Positions 28,546-46,304 of a stretch of 64,000 nt of DNA are shown here, one piece after another. The number at the start of each line of letters is the position of its first letter. The stretch's first letter is position 1. Made by a program: the position numbers and the translations under genes. The notes beneath the pieces are model-generated. The model worked only from the letters and a program-made list of their open reading frames with translations, had not been told where the DNA came from and searched no databases. Origin of the DNA: Pratylenchus scribneri (Eukaryota; Nematoda; Chromadorea; Rhabditida; Pratylenchidae). The stretch spans positions 744,001 through 808,000 of the forward strand of contig JAQSEB010000064.1 of NCBI GenBank assembly GCA_030063045.1, in the 5' to 3' direction.

Positions 28546-29689
28546 ATTGCGGGCAAAATGGGCGCAATTGGGGAAATTGAATATGGAAGGAAAGAAGCAA
28601 CCAATAGGAGACCAGCAGCAGAAGGCCGATTTGGCCATAATCTCCCGTCGGTGAAAGGCATTTTTGGATAAAAAATGAGAAGTAGACTTAGACTATTCGC
28701 TCAAAAAAAGCTTGTAATATTTCTGTAATATTTCGTGTGCGATTCCCGTGATTCCATTCTTTTTACCCTTTTTTCCCGAAAAAAAATGTTGACCTTCACC
28801 TTCCATTTTTGATCCCCTCCGTTCCAGCCATTTTTCCTTACACTCATTTTTTTAAATTTTTTGGTTCCCACTGTACAAAAATCGTTGAAGATCGAAGATG
28901 GCATTCTCCAAAATGATCAAAATTTTCACAATTAATTCCATAATTTGTAGATTGCCGATAGCCATTAATCGCCCTTCTCCCTGTCCTCATAATGTCCTAT
29001 AATAATTATTACTAATTGATTAAATAAGCCATAAAGGCCGAATAATAGTCCCAACAGAACCTGTCCCCATCCCCATCCCCCAATTCATTTGTCTCTGCCC
29101 ATTTTGCTTCCATCTACAAATCGGTTCAGTGCAGAGTAGCAAAACTCTGTGTTTTGGGGCAGCAGTCAATCACCGTCCATCTCCTTTTTCCACCTATATT
29201 TTCATTCCCCTTCACATTCGGCTGCCTCCAACCAGCCGCCGACCAATCTGCCCCCCCCCCCATATAACAACCACCGACCAAACATTTTTTCACCGTAGAA
29301 CACGGCGAAAAGTTTTGGAGAAGAATGGGGAAGAATGGGGGATTGGGGAGGTGGCCGATCGATTTCGCTGAAGGGCAGGAATATAAAAAAATGGGCGGCT
29401 GAAGCCGGGAAAGAGCAAAAGTCGAAGGTGCAAAAATATCCTGGGAATAATGAAATGAAACTAATAAAATGAGGAAGGGTGAAGGGGGATTGGCCACTGT
29501 AGCAGAAGAATATTTTGGTGGAAATTGGATAAAGAGGAAGTGGGCATATTAGGCAGGTGAATTTGAGGGGTGGGGGGGAAACATATTTGGAATTGAATAT
29601 TCCAACAAAATGATGGCATCATTTGGCCATTTCAATGCCATTTTCTTAGCTTCTTCAAATTATTAAAAACAATAACCATCAATAATTTG

Positions 29690-30104
29690 TTAAAGCCACC
29701 ATTCCCAAATTCAATTCCCAAAAAACATTCTCTCCCTCTCCCCATTTGTTATTTCCTCGTCCTTCCATTTTTGTATTAAATTTGGACCAATTGGACCAAA
29801 GTATTATAATCCTTTCTTTTATGAGGGGAAGGTCATTGCCGCCGGTTGGACAAGAGAAGGGAAGGCCACTTTCTATGTGATGGGGGATTGGCGCGGCCAT
29901 TGGTCCGTCGCATTCGACGGGGATTTCCCCCAAAGGTGGCTACTTCCATTCCCTTTGCAAAACTTCCTCTTCCCCTCTCCAGCAGAGTTCCAACAAAATG
30001 CCCCGCCCATTTTTGTCCCTTTGTCGATTTGTCCAACATTCAGTAAAATGAAATCCCCTGTGCCGATTGAATATCCGATTTACGATTCTGGACTGTCCGC
30101 TTAA
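29690..30104 (+). other. Possible coding exon(s), unrecognised
   Basis: A frame open for about 135 codons ends in TAA after YDSGLSA. The middle (YNPFFYEGKVIAAGWTREG, ATFYVMGDWRGHWSVAFDG) has the regular alternation of a beta-sheet protein. Possible splice sites occur inside it (CAAAG|GTGGCT near 29935; CTCCAGCAG near 29985), so only part may be coding. There is no convincing start. I do not recognise the family. Confidence 0.3.
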
Positions 30105-31230
30105 CATCTCTCCTACCTTTCCTTCTCTTCCCTTCCTTCTGTTGCTGCCAGCCTCCCTCCCTCCATTTTATTGCCAGCCACCTTCCATTCATTCCCTTTG
30201 TCCCGCCCCTTTTTCTCCTCACTTTTTCATCGTTCCCCCTAATGTAACCCAAAACAATTCGCCTTTCGCCCCTTCGGGTGAATTGGTGAAAAAATGGTTG
30301 GAAAGGAGTATTGGAGCCTGGGCTGACCTTCCTCTGCTTGCTTTTGACTTTAGGCTCTGTTCGGCTGTTTGCAAAATTGGAGGAGGAGGGCTGTTGCGCA
30401 CCCCTCCAATTCGCCTTCACTATTTTTCCCACCGCAACACATTTTTCCGCATTCTCTGCGAAAAACAACCTGCAGGGGCCTTCCCTCCTTTCACAGAGGG
30501 ATCAAGGTGATTTAGGCGCTGTTTGGGTGGCCCAAAGGCGTGACGATCATTTTCACAATGCACGCAAAAATTCATTCCTTTTGACCAATTTTCTCCATTC
30601 TCAATTATGCGATGCGCGACTTTTTTGCGTCCACAGCTTTTTTGGGATTATTTTCGGGAGGAAGGCGCAATTTTAAAGATGCTGTGCAGCAATTTTGGAA
30701 GAGGGACCACCTTGAAATTTGCACTCTAAAAATTTTGCGGGTCATCGAAAATTTTGAAGTTGGCATCCACAAAAAATAAAAAAGGCAATTAGGAAAGCTT
30801 TTTTCTGCCAGCCGGCTAATAATATTTTGGTAAAAAGTTATCAGCGCTGCCCAATCGACGTGGCCCGTGCCCGATTAGTCCCCATTTCTTCCTTTCTTTT
30901 TCGTCCCATTCCATCTTCCAATATTCGGTTGAACATTGTTGCTTCCAACCATCCTATAATATAATACCCAAAATTTAATGCACTTCCAAAAACTCCATTT
31001 ATTTCCATAATATTCTCCTAGTTTTGAGGGCATTTTTTATAGTAAAAGAGATTAAAAAAGGTCAAACCAAAAATTGGGATAATTTTGCGATATGAAATTT
31101 GCTAATTCCATATTCTAATAGAACTTAACCCTTTTAATCATTAGCTTAATAAATTTAAATTCATTGAAATCTAAAAACAAAACAATTTCAGCCGAATTTG
31201 CCTAAAGCAACCATCAAAATCATCGTCAAA

Positions 31231-31304
31231 ATGTTGTTTCCATCTTTTCCCATCAATTGGTTGGCATTGGCGGCATCGTCGATTGTGGCCAAAATGCAAC
31301 CAAA

Positions 31305-31308
<4 letters not shown>
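31231..31308 (+). promoter_or_regulatory. Upstream ORF overlapping the lin-29 start codon
   Basis: An ATG at 31231 opens a 25-codon frame that ends in TGA at 31306-31308. The lin-29 ATG is 31305-31307, so stop and start overlap as ATGA. The uORF lies in the same exon, which begins after acceptor CAATTTCAG at 31191. Such an arrangement can lower translation or act by reinitiation; that effect is inferred. Confidence 0.6.
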
Positions 31309-36470
<5,162 letters not shown>

Positions 36471-37758
36471 ATTGCCAGTGAATAATTTAACTCAAAATTC
36501 CCCTCCATTCCCCCTTGGATCTCGCCATTCAAAAATGCCCGTATTTCTCCAAATATTGATGATTGCCAAACTTGCCTCTTCTGCCTTCTCCTCAAAAATA
36601 TCCCTCCAATTTATTTTCCTCAAAGCAAAGCCAGCCGCACACAGAATTACGTGTAGAATGCATCTGAATGCCGTTTGCCGTCATATTGGAGCCGTAGCCA
36701 CGCCTTTTCGTTCCTTTTTTGAGGGGTCCAGCTGAACTCATCACCAATTTTATTTGTTTCCCCAAAAATTCTCTGCAAACAAAACATTTTCATTCAATGC
36801 CAAATTCGGGTCCACCATCAAAAATTATTTAATAAACTTTATTCCTTTTCCTGTCCTCAAAATAAATTCCATACAAAAATCCGTCCAAAAAATGAATGAA
36901 AATCCCTCCAAAAATAAATTAATTATTAAATATTTGTTCAAATCATATGCCAAAAAATTAGTTGTTCCTTGTTTTGCCCAATTTTTCATCAATATTTGCT
37001 CGTTCCTTTTCCATAGGGCAATTGATTACCTAATCATTTAGCATTTTTGGCAGTAAATTTTTAAAATCAACATTTTAAATGGAAAAAATGGCTAATGGAT
37101 TGAATTAATTCGCAACAAAAAATTAATGCCTCTCTTATCATTAAATTTGCCAATCACTTTTGCCAAAAATGCTAGATGTAAAATTATTCACTGATCCTGC
37201 AAGACCAATTATTCAATTAAATATTTGTTTTGTTGATTACTTATTCTTATTATATTATTTAATTTCCAAACATTTTCTCCCCAATTATGAACTGCCCTAA
37301 TTAATGATGATTTTGAATAGTAAATTAAAACATCAAAAACTCCTCATTCTCTATGAATATTGTTTAAAATTCGCAAAAATGCACCGCCCAAAAGTAATAT
37401 GTAGCCCAAAAACACATTGTTGCGCACATTTTGTCACTGAATAAAAAGGCATTTTTTTATATATATTTAATAAAATTGATTAAAATTAATGGGTAAATTG
37501 GAAATAATAAAATTGGAGATTGCAAATTGAAGGAGGAGAAATAGAAGAAAAAGCCATGAAAATTTGGCCGAAAAGGCGGAGCTGGATTGACTGTTGCAAC
37601 GATCGCCAAGGCAGCTGCAAACCTAAATTAAATAGGGGAAATTTAATTAAATATTTGATGTTTTATGAATTAAAATGGGTTTTCATAAATAGGAAATGGA
37701 ATTTAGGAGAGAGGGTTATGCCCAAAAACTAAAGCATGTTAGAAGGCAAATTTATGGC
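36471..37758. other. lin-29 3' flank / intergenic
   Basis: AT-rich sequence after the lin-29 stop, presumably containing its 3' UTR. In C. elegans heterochronic genes can carry microRNA sites in 3' UTRs, but I see no site I can support here. No further gene seen. Confidence 0.4.
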
Positions 37759-40176
37759 TCAAAATTCATTGTGAAAGAAACTTGCCAAAATTGTTTGCCC
37801 ATCCATTGGTCCGGCACCACCATTGTTGCTGCTTCCGCCAAAATATTGTTGTTCGCCACTGCCTGCCGAATGATCGGCCAACCGGAACAATTCAGATGCA
37901 TGGACCTCGCGGCACAAATCAAATTCGGCGAAAAAGGAGATTGTCCGATTCTGATAGCCATGACGGGACAATCTTGAATGGATGAAATACATTAATTGAG
38001 ATGCCCATTGGTTGCTTACGAATGAGCGCATCCCCTCATCCAAAGGCGCTTGCCAGTCTTTCGACCTGAAAATTGTTTAATTCATAAAAGAGATTAGTGG
38101 AGAAATTTAGGTCAAATTCGTTTTTGTTTCGGTCTTTTTTCCCTTCTAATTTTAATAAAACAATTTTTCCCTCTTTAATCTCTATTCTCGATTGACTATT
38201 CTTTCCTTTTCAAAAAGGCAAAAATTTCGTCGCGACTTTCTTTAAGCCAATACAGTCGAGCGGCTGTCAGCATCCCATTCATTCCTCCATATTGGCCACC
38301 CAGAGCAAACGTTTGACGTCGACAATTTAGCGAAAAAGTGTGCTGATGGAGATACAGAAAATCGAGAAATAAAATGGGTAGAAGAAAGATAGAAAATATT
38401 TAAGCACAAATTGGCTGAAAATACGGCGAGACAATGACGCAAAGTGAACTGCTGGCTGGCAGCAAGGCGGCTGGCTGGAAGGAAAGGAAGGTTCCAAGCC
38501 GAAACAGAGGGAAGAGTAGACTAAACTAAAGCACTAAAGGATGGACTTTTTGATGTTCTTTCCTTCTATTTTCTCGAATGCTTTTTTTGCTTTTGCGTTC
38601 GACTTCTCCCATTTTCCATCCAACCTTTCCCCAACAATTCATCCTATTCCTTCCAGCCGACCTTTTTGCCAATTGTTGGTAGTCTGATTCGCGGCTGCCT
38701 TCTCATCATTCAATCCTGCCAGACCGATCGATTGACCTCCGCAAAATGCTCAAGCCAACCTTCCATACCACTTTCCACACAAAGTGTCCGGCTTGAACTC
38801 TTCTCGTCCCCGGAGGGGGCAAACACACTTAATTTCCTCATTTTTTCCTTTCCATTCATTCCGGTGCCCCGGCTGACTGCAACTGATGGATTCAATGAAC
38901 CTTGTCCATCTCTTCCCTTGTCTTCAACAAATTCTCTTATTGCCCTTTAGCCATATCAAAGTTAATCAAATTTTTCTAATTTTCCTTCAATAGAAAGTTT
39001 CACTTCCCATAAAATAATTTTATCCCTTGAATCAAATTTTTTAATTAATCAATTTGATGAGCCAATTTTCATTCAATTTTCCTTAAAAATGGGCTTCTTT
39101 TTATTTGAATTTCAACAATTTTTCCATAGCCTAAAGATTAGAAGTATTTGCGCGAGAAATTCTTATAGAGAGGAACATTTTCCATAGAAGTTATTTAAGG
39201 CAAAAATGGATGAGAAAATGAGGGAAAATTATATGTAGAATGGTAAGGAAATGCGACAAAAATCTGAGGATCGAAAACATGATTTTTTGGCATTTTTGCA
39301 TAAATTTCTAACTAAGATAGATGCCTACTAAACCCTTTATTATGGCTGAAGAAGAGATTGGAAAAAGTGAAAGGCAAGGTTTGGCAAAAAGTACAAAGAC
39401 CTTCCGATTTCGATATTGAATATGGCCAAATACATCGCACAGAATAATCTGTGTTATCCGTGTTATTACAATCCTACTATCCGCCCAACATTTGTAATTC
39501 TCCTACTAACCCATTATGATGAATTGTTGGGCCAATGAAAGGCAAATTCCTCGGCATGGGACCAATCCAATGCCTCGAGGGTCCAATGGTTCTTCACATT
39601 GGGCTGTGAAATTCCGGGGTTCATAGAAGAAACTGAAAAATGAATTGATGCAAATGATTGGAGGAAATTGAGCTAAAATCCCTTTGAGAGTCAATTTATA
39701 TATACTAAAATGCGGATAAAATTTATAGAATTCATTTCTAAAAAAATGAGAAGAAATGCCTATGGCATATTCAATTTGGCGAAAAGGGATTCTGATTCTG
39801 AATCATACCAATTCCCTTTCCAAAATTCATTGCATGTAATTTCGTGTAAAAAAATTCATTCCACTTTCAATCATACCTGCCCAAATCGCTCTCCTTGAAC
39901 AGCTGCTCATAAAGAGGTGACATACACCTGCGAATGAAGGGAAATGAAATCCAAAAATTTGGCCATCCCCGATCAAATGAATCTCATATTTTGATTTTTG
40001 GCTATCATTTGAATTAGCCTAATATGGGATTAAAGCCATTCCTTACGAATAGCATCGGTTCAGCCTTTGATGGGCGCCACCTCCGGTCAACATTATTCCC
40101 CCTTGATGAGGATGGCCACCGCCAGCCGCCGTCGATTCAATTCGATGGAAATGGGCTGATGAGCGCGAAAAATGTT
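37759..40176 (-). CDS. Ly6/uPAR-domain (ODR-2/HOT-like) secreted or GPI-anchored protein, partial model
   Basis: Three consecutive exons are well defined on the - strand: 40176-40047, 39927-39877 and 39632-39511. All have canonical sites (CATTCAG, GTAAGG; CGCAG, GTATGA; TTTTTCAG, GTTAGT), and the frame is kept. Joined, they encode NRCYSCMSPLYEQLF, then FFYEPRNFTAQCEEPLDPRG and GLVPCRGICLSL. The CxxC start, PRNFTxxC and VPCxxxC spacing match the three-finger Ly6/uPAR fold as in nematode ODR-2-type proteins. The 3' exons are uncertain. Candidates are 39430-39388, about 38950-38710, 38345-38215 and a terminal exon 38063-37759 containing FDLCREVHASELFRLADH. Upstream exons with the signal peptide were not found. 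Family assignment rests on cysteine pattern only. Confidence 0.5.
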
Positions 40177-43100
40177 CTGAATGAGAGGAAAATGGCAAAG
40201 AATTATATTTCAAAATAAATAGATTTCAGGAGGGAATCAAAAAGAAATTAACTTATTCTTATTAAGCTCTAATAGGCTTTAAAATTGCCCCAAAATTGGC
40301 ACCTGCTGATGAGATCGATTTGGCACTGGTTCCTAGGCCAATTGAAAACACAAAAAAGAGAAACAAAAGTATGGCCTTATTAGTGTATGAAAATGAGTAA
40401 AATAACAGGGACAATGGAGCATTTGAATTTGGGAGCATCGGCAGAGATTGAGGGCATCACATTCAGCAATGAGGCTGATGAAGGATAATGGACAATTTGA
40501 ACAAATTATTGGAGGAATTTGTGGCCATCTTTTTTTAGATTGCTGATAAACTTTATTATAATTAAGAGGATGATAATACATAAAAATTGGCATTAAAATT
40601 GCGTTTAAAAAGCGAAGAAAACATTCACAGAATTGGTGGTAAAATATTTCTTCATTGTTTAAAAATTTTTAGAATTTTTCTCCCCTCCAAATTCTAAAGG
40701 TTCTAAATAGTGTGAGGAAATGATATTTTACGTGCTTCCCTTCCCCCATCCCCTTTATCCAAATTCCACCATTTTGGCCATCCATCTCACTGTTGTGTAG
40801 GGCAATTTGACTCCTTTATCCCCGGCGACTGGCTATTTGTCATCCGGACCAGGCTAATGACAGCCAATGGGCGCAAAATGGATAGAAATGGGCCCCTTTT
40901 TCCCATTCATTTTGACAACCAAAATGTACCGCCAAATACATTGGGAGAATGCGGAGGAATTCGGCGGCACTAGAATTTGATGAATGCGCGTTTAATTGGT
41001 GGGGGCCTTCTCTGCTTTTGGTCCAAACAAATTCATCAATTGGATGGGAAATTAGAAGAGGGGTTGGCAAAATATTAGGCCAGCAAAATATTAGGACAAT
41101 ATTTAATGCGCGCAAATGAGAGAGAATATTATGAAAAGAAATTAGATGGGTGATTGGGGGCAAATAAAATGTTTTTGGCACAAAAATGAGCAAATTTTCG
41201 TATTGGTTGAGCATTTTAAGGGTAAATCGGATTCTCTCTAAAGTTTTTCGGAATGGAATTAGCAAGTGGATTCAAGTTCATAGAAACAGAAGCCACTTTG
41301 GATGGAGGCCTTAAACTGATAGGAGGAACATCTTCTTTCTGTTGACTTCTTCTCCTTTTTTTTCAAAAGCCCTTTTACCACTAGATTTCTTCAGCGTTAA
41401 CAGCTTCAGCTTCTGTTTCCTTTGAATCCTCAAAAGGAAATTCAACTTTCTTTCTTTTGGTTCCAAAAAGAGTAATGATTAGTAAAGAAAATTTGTTGGA
41501 AATATGCTTATTAGAATTATAGGAGGACCTCTGTCCTTTTTGTGTGTGGACACTTGAAAATGTTCCCAGGATCCCCTGAGGGGACAAAAATGATGGCTAG
41601 CTTCCCACTGGAGCATGGAAGCCAACCGCAAGGCAAAATGGAGGTGGATATGGACTCTTATTAGGTGGCCTTGGGGGGAAATATGAAGAAGGGTATCGGA
41701 TGACTTCAACGGGCGGTGGAAGGGTGACTTGAAATGAAAATGCCGGACAGGCGACAAATGACGATGGATTGGATTTTGTGGGTGGAAACTGGAAATGAAT
41801 GAATGGGTTAAGGAAGGCAAGACGAGGCCAAAACATATACAAAGCGATGACGCCGGGAGGGATTATCCCAGTCCCATTTCTTCCTTTGGACAAACGGCGC
41901 GCCAAAAAATGGGGAAAGGCTTCCTTGGGAATGAATTGTGGGTGGTAGGGCACATCTGCGGCTGGCAGCACACCAAGAGCCCTCACATCCCCCTTTCTTG
42001 TCCTTTATTTCGCTTCATATGCTTCCGTCTTTAATTCCATCTATAAGCGCCGTAATTGGGATTGAATTGGCCCCTTAGTATATAGGAATGGCCCAAGGCC
42101 GATATTGTTGGACCCGTTTAATTGCCCTTTGCTATGCCTATTTGTATTTTGGGATTTTTGAGGGAGGACAAAAGTGGTTGGTTGAAAAGGGGAAGAAGCT
42201 GGAGAGGATGGGATGATGAGAGCATTTGAATGGGATTTGTCCATTTCCACACCATTGGGTCCGCTCGAAAATTTAGAGGCCCATTGTCTTTTGGCTTTGG
42301 CGCGTGGAATGCCCAAATTGTGAGCCGACATTGCACTCTCGACCAATTTCCACCAAGTCGAGTGGATTTGGAGGGGACGAAGGCTGATTGGGCTTGAAAA
42401 TGTGGAGTTGGCATCGACTCAAGAAAGACTCAGAAATGGGAAGAGAATTTGAGGTCCACCATTGACAATGCTCTTTGCCAACTCATTTTGGTTTCATTCC
42501 TGCGCGAATTGGCCAATTGGGAGTGGAAATTAGTTTTGCGCATTAATTTATGCAAAGTGAAAGTGCCCCCCTCCCCCCTCTCCCAAATGCCAGAGCGCAA
42601 TACATGGCAGACCAAGAAAATGTTGTGTGTCTTCAAAGGGCCACAGCCATAGTTGTCCGCAGTTGTTTATGGCCAAGAGCGCAGAGCAGAAATGAAGGGA
42701 GAATTTTTATATGTATAACAAGCTCCTTTCTCTTAAATTATTCAAGCATTTTTTGATTGGCAACGCCGTAGGGATGGCAAAAATAGACGAGCGGAGAAGT
42801 GAGAAGGGGGACCTTTTAAGAAGTTTGCGTGTTGTGTTTGATATTTCTATCTTTTCGAGATTTAATTTTGTTAAACAATAAAATTTTTTGTTCTTTTAGT
42901 GTCCAATTAAAACGTAAAAGTAGATTTTAGGAGGTTTTATGATAACATTTTGCTATTCAATCCCAAATTAATGAATAAAAATTCTTTTGAAAGATTGAAA
43001 GTCATTATTAGCTTTGTGGATTCACTCCAAATTATTAATATTAGAATAATTCTCCAAAAATTCCAAATACAAACAAATTTTTCAACCAATTCTCCCTCCC

Positions 43101-43719
43101 AATCCCAATCCAAGTCCTTAGCATACTGTAATTTAAAGGGATATTCAATTACATTTTAAATGGTGCAAATTTTTTGAAACGAAATTACAAAAAAAAAATT
43201 ATTTTTTTTTATTTTTCGCAATTCGTCATCGCTCATCGGCATCGCATCGCTTCGCTTTTCGGTTTTTGTTCGCCTGTCGCCTCCATCTCCATATTTCTTC
43301 TGCAGAGATCAAGTCAAGTCATCTCATCGTAAATGTCGAAAATTGAAACAAATTTCTCGATCGAAAAAACCGTCCGAAAATGATAATTTACCGGGCCAAA
43401 TAGGCGAAAAACTCTTCATCCCATTCCCAACCTCCCATTTTTTCTTCTTTCTCTATTTTTTAATATCTATGGAACACGTAGACATAGGGGCTATGCTGCT
43501 GTAGAACTAATCAATTTATTTCCGTTCTCTTTCCATATTCCATTCCACCAATCGTACCATGGAAACTCCCCTTCCTTCTTCGACCATTAAATATTTTAAT
43601 TAGATAAGTTCTAATTATTTGTGGAAATAAGATGGCTTGTAATTTAAATAAACTTGTTTTTTCAGTTCAAATAGAATCTTCTTTCTTTTATTCTACAAAC
43701 TTTGTGACTATTTTGAAAA
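40177..43719. other. Region between the Ly6-like gene and the ADP/ATP carrier
   Basis: No complete gene seen. Two - strand open stretches look protein-like. One is at about 42380-42041 (segments STWWKLVESAMSAHNLG and RAKAKRQWASKFS). The other is proline-rich at about 41986-41597 (ending FCLAVGFHAPVGS). They may be exons of one - strand gene, possibly even 5' exons of the Ly6-like gene, but I could not join them. 43200-43330 is a TCG-rich stretch upstream of the carrier and may belong to its promoter. Confidence 0.35.
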
Positions 43720-44934
43720 ATGGCCGAAGGTGGTGCAGACAAGAAAGTCAAAGATGCCGGCTTCAACGTCAAAAAATTCTTAACTGATCTCGCTTCGGGT
43801 GGAACAGCTGCAGCCGTCTCCAAAACTGCTGTCGCTCCAATTGAGCGTGTCAAATTGCTTCTTCAGGTTTTTTTAAATAAACATAAAAATTCAGTTAAAT
43901 TTGATTATTTTTTAAGGTTCAAGATGCATCCGCACACATCACTGCCGACAAACGTTACAAAGGAATTATGGACGTTCTCATCCGTGTGCCAAAGGAGCAA
44001 GGCTTTGTGTCGCTGTGGCGTGGCAATTTGGCAAATGTGATTCGATATTTCCCGACTCAGGCATTGAACTTTGCGTTCAAAGACACTTACAAAAGGATGT
44101 TCATGGAAGGGTATTTTTTAATAAATAAATAAAATCAATAATTTTACATATTTAAGTGTCGATAAGAACAAACAATTTTTCAAGTTCTTCCTCATGAACT
44201 TGGCTTCCGGCGGTGCAGCTGGTGCCACTTCATTGACTGTCGTCTACCCGTTGGATTTTGCTCGTACCCGTCTGGCTGCTGATGTTGGAAAGTATTCACT
44301 TAATTTTAAATTCTTTTTAATTAAAATGTTTTTCAAAGGGCCGGCGCTCGCGAATTCAATGGCTTGCTTGATTGCCTCCTCAAAATCCTCAAATCCGATG
44401 GACCGCTTGGACTCTACCGTGGATTCTTCGTCTCAGTTCAGGGCATCATCATCTATCGTGCCGCATATTTCGGAGGCTTTGACACTGTGAAATCAATGTT
44501 CACTAAGGAGGGCGAAAAATTGAACTTCTTTGCTAACTGGGCCATTGCTCAAGTAAGTGCCACCAAAATAGAAGACACTTAATTAAATTAAATTTTCCAA
44601 GATTGTGACCATCACTTCCGGAGTTCTCTCATATCCTTGGGACACTGTTCGTCGACGCATGATGATGCAATCGGGACGCAAGGACATCCTTTACAAAAGT
44701 ATACAAATTCAATAGTTCAAGATCAAAAATAATGAAATTTTTTCAGACACACTTGACTGCGCCATCAAGATCGTCAAGAATGAAGGACTGATCAAGGGAA
44801 TGTTCAAGGGAGCATTGTCCAATGTATTTGTTTAATAATTTCAACAAAGCTTTAATTGATAATTTAAGGTCTTCCGTGGAACCGGTGGCGCACTTGTGTT
44901 GGCATTCTACGACGAAATCCAGAAGTATCTTTGA
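43720..44934 (+). CDS. ant-1: Mitochondrial ADP/ATP carrier (adenine nucleotide translocase)
   Basis: Seven exons join in frame to 309 residues: 43720-43866, 43917-44110, 44157-44291, 44339-44552, 44602-44698, 44747-44823 and 44869-44934. The product exchanges cytosolic ADP for matrix ATP across the inner mitochondrial membrane. Three mitochondrial-carrier repeats are visible with their PxD/ExxK/R signatures: [10 protein letters not shown] (repeat 1), PLDFARTRL (repeat 2) and [12 protein letters not shown] (repeat 3). The last contains the RRRMMM motif diagnostic of ADP/ATP carriers. Length matches the family (about 300). Introns are 42-50 bp. The ATG follows an untranslated stretch and a TTTTTTCAG acceptor at 43665. 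Paralogue number within the nematode ant-1 group cannot be decided. Confidence 0.96.
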
Positions 44935-45224
44935 AGAAAGAAAGGAAAGAAGGAAGAATAAAGACAAATTGGAAATCCTCCCCACCCCTCGGACAGGCGA
45001 AATTATGTTCCGTTCATCTATTTTTCTATAATTTGTTGTGTGGACACTATTTTCTGTTAGCAACATTTTTTTGTAGACCTAAAGTTGCTGGATAAATTTA
45101 ACTAGGAAAGTGTTAAATAAATTGTATATTATTTTAACAAGATGATTGCAATCTCATCAAAAAATATTATTTTTGTGGTTTAAAATGAATTGGAGAAGAA
45201 ATATTATTTTTGACTTTATTAGTA

Positions 45225-46036
45225 ATGCAAAAAACCCAACAAATGCCATTAAGTGTTTATGGCGGCCATGGGAGGGAGAATGTGGCAAATTATCAAAGCA
45301 CCGAATGCATCATTTATGGCAGTATTTTCAACAGTCAAAAAGCACAAATGATTGAACGACTCAAAGGCCTTTGCGATCCAGGCGGTCCCATCTCCTTTTT
45401 TGAACACAACATGGTATTCAAATTGAGTAAGTATAACAATAATTTATTGATTTTGAGTATTTTTTAAATTAAGAAACTGGCACTGATTCGCCGGTCCAAG
45501 TTCAAATGAGACGTCGGTTCAAGACGGACAACCTCCATTGGCATTGTCGCTATATATCAACACCGGAGACTGCTGTGCGAGATGTTATTGTACGCAAAGT
45601 GATCGACTCAATGATTTATTCCACTGATATGATGGCTTTTGTGAAGAGTTTGGGTTTGAGGTATTCAATTATTTCCAATAATTTATGAATTTAATTTTTA
45701 AGGATGGAATATGAATACATCGCAAATGGATTTGTTTTTACCAAAGGAGACATTCGGGTAAGTTTAAAAAATTAGAATTTAAGTAAACCGTTTATTATCA
45801 TTTATTATTATTAGATACTCCTCTACCAAGTGATGTGCTCGGACACGATTGGCAATTACAATAAACTCAAACAATTTTGTGACTCATTCCTGGTCGAAGC
45901 TTCAATTCTCATTTCCGATGGTCAACCCTATGAAGGCGCCATCAAATCTTTGGTCAGTTTTTTCAACAATTTTGCACAAAAATATTCGATTTTAGAAGGA
46001 ATTCTCCGACCAATTGTTGCCAATTTGCAAACTTGA
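45225..46036 (+). CDS. mdt-18: Mediator complex subunit 18
   Basis: Four exons, 45225-45426, 45474-45660, 45703-45757 and 45815-46036, give 221 residues. MED18 is part of the Mediator head module, where it pairs with MED20 and bridges transcription factors and RNA polymerase II. Family features seen are an early YQSTECIIYGSIFNS segment, RLKGLCDPGGPISFFEHNM, MRRRFKTDNLHWHCRYIS, and MEYEYIANGFVFTKGDIRI, which corresponds to the conserved Y-E-Y-x-x-x-G-x-x-F-x-K-G core. Length fits the family (about 200-210 in animals). The start at 45225 is the first ATG in frame. The gene starts 290 bp after the carrier stop on the same strand. Confidence 0.9.
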
Positions 46037-46242
46037 TTATTTGGATTATATGAATGGATGAGATATTGTGAATATTTTGTTAATTTATTTGGTTTTTTGA
46101 ATAAATTTTTAATCTATTCATTTAATATCAATACGTTTAACCATGTTTGTTTCAAACTATATTTTTATTCATAAATCATAAATTTGGTCACAAATTTGGA
46201 ATTGGATTTACACTCATAAAAACGCATTTTATGTCATTGGCG

Positions 46243-46304
46243 TTATAAATAAAAGGATCTCGAACATTCAAGAATGTTCAAAGAGAGAAATTAGCTCCCA
46301 CGTG
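46243..46304 (+). promoter_or_regulatory. Heat-shock element plus TATA-like and CACGTG motifs upstream of the Hsp40 gene
   Basis: GAACATTCAAGAATGTTC at 46262-46279 is four alternating pentamers (GAA-TTC-GAA-TTC with two-base gaps), a perfect HSF binding site. It lies 215 bp before the DnaJ start codon. A TATAAATAAA is just 5' (about 46244) and a palindromic CACGTG is at 46299-46304. The position and the HSF consensus are established knowledge; use in this gene is inferred. Confidence 0.8.

Larger units (their letters stand above)
16283..31191. other. Long gene-poor region upstream of lin-29
   Basis: About 15 kb without a gene I can support. It contains the 24-bp minisatellite array (17611-19050), the second palindromic minisatellite (23451-24000), a 26-bp G run (28520-28545), an 11-bp C run (29251-29261), a locally duplicated GTCAGCTGCTTTTTTGGG block (22300-22540) and a degenerate GCTCCGGCTCC repeat (26225-26370). 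Two open stretches look codon-like but have no clear splice frame (25797-25988 and about 29690-30104). Regulatory DNA or alternative first exons of lin-29 could lie here; nothing seen proves it. Confidence 0.5.
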
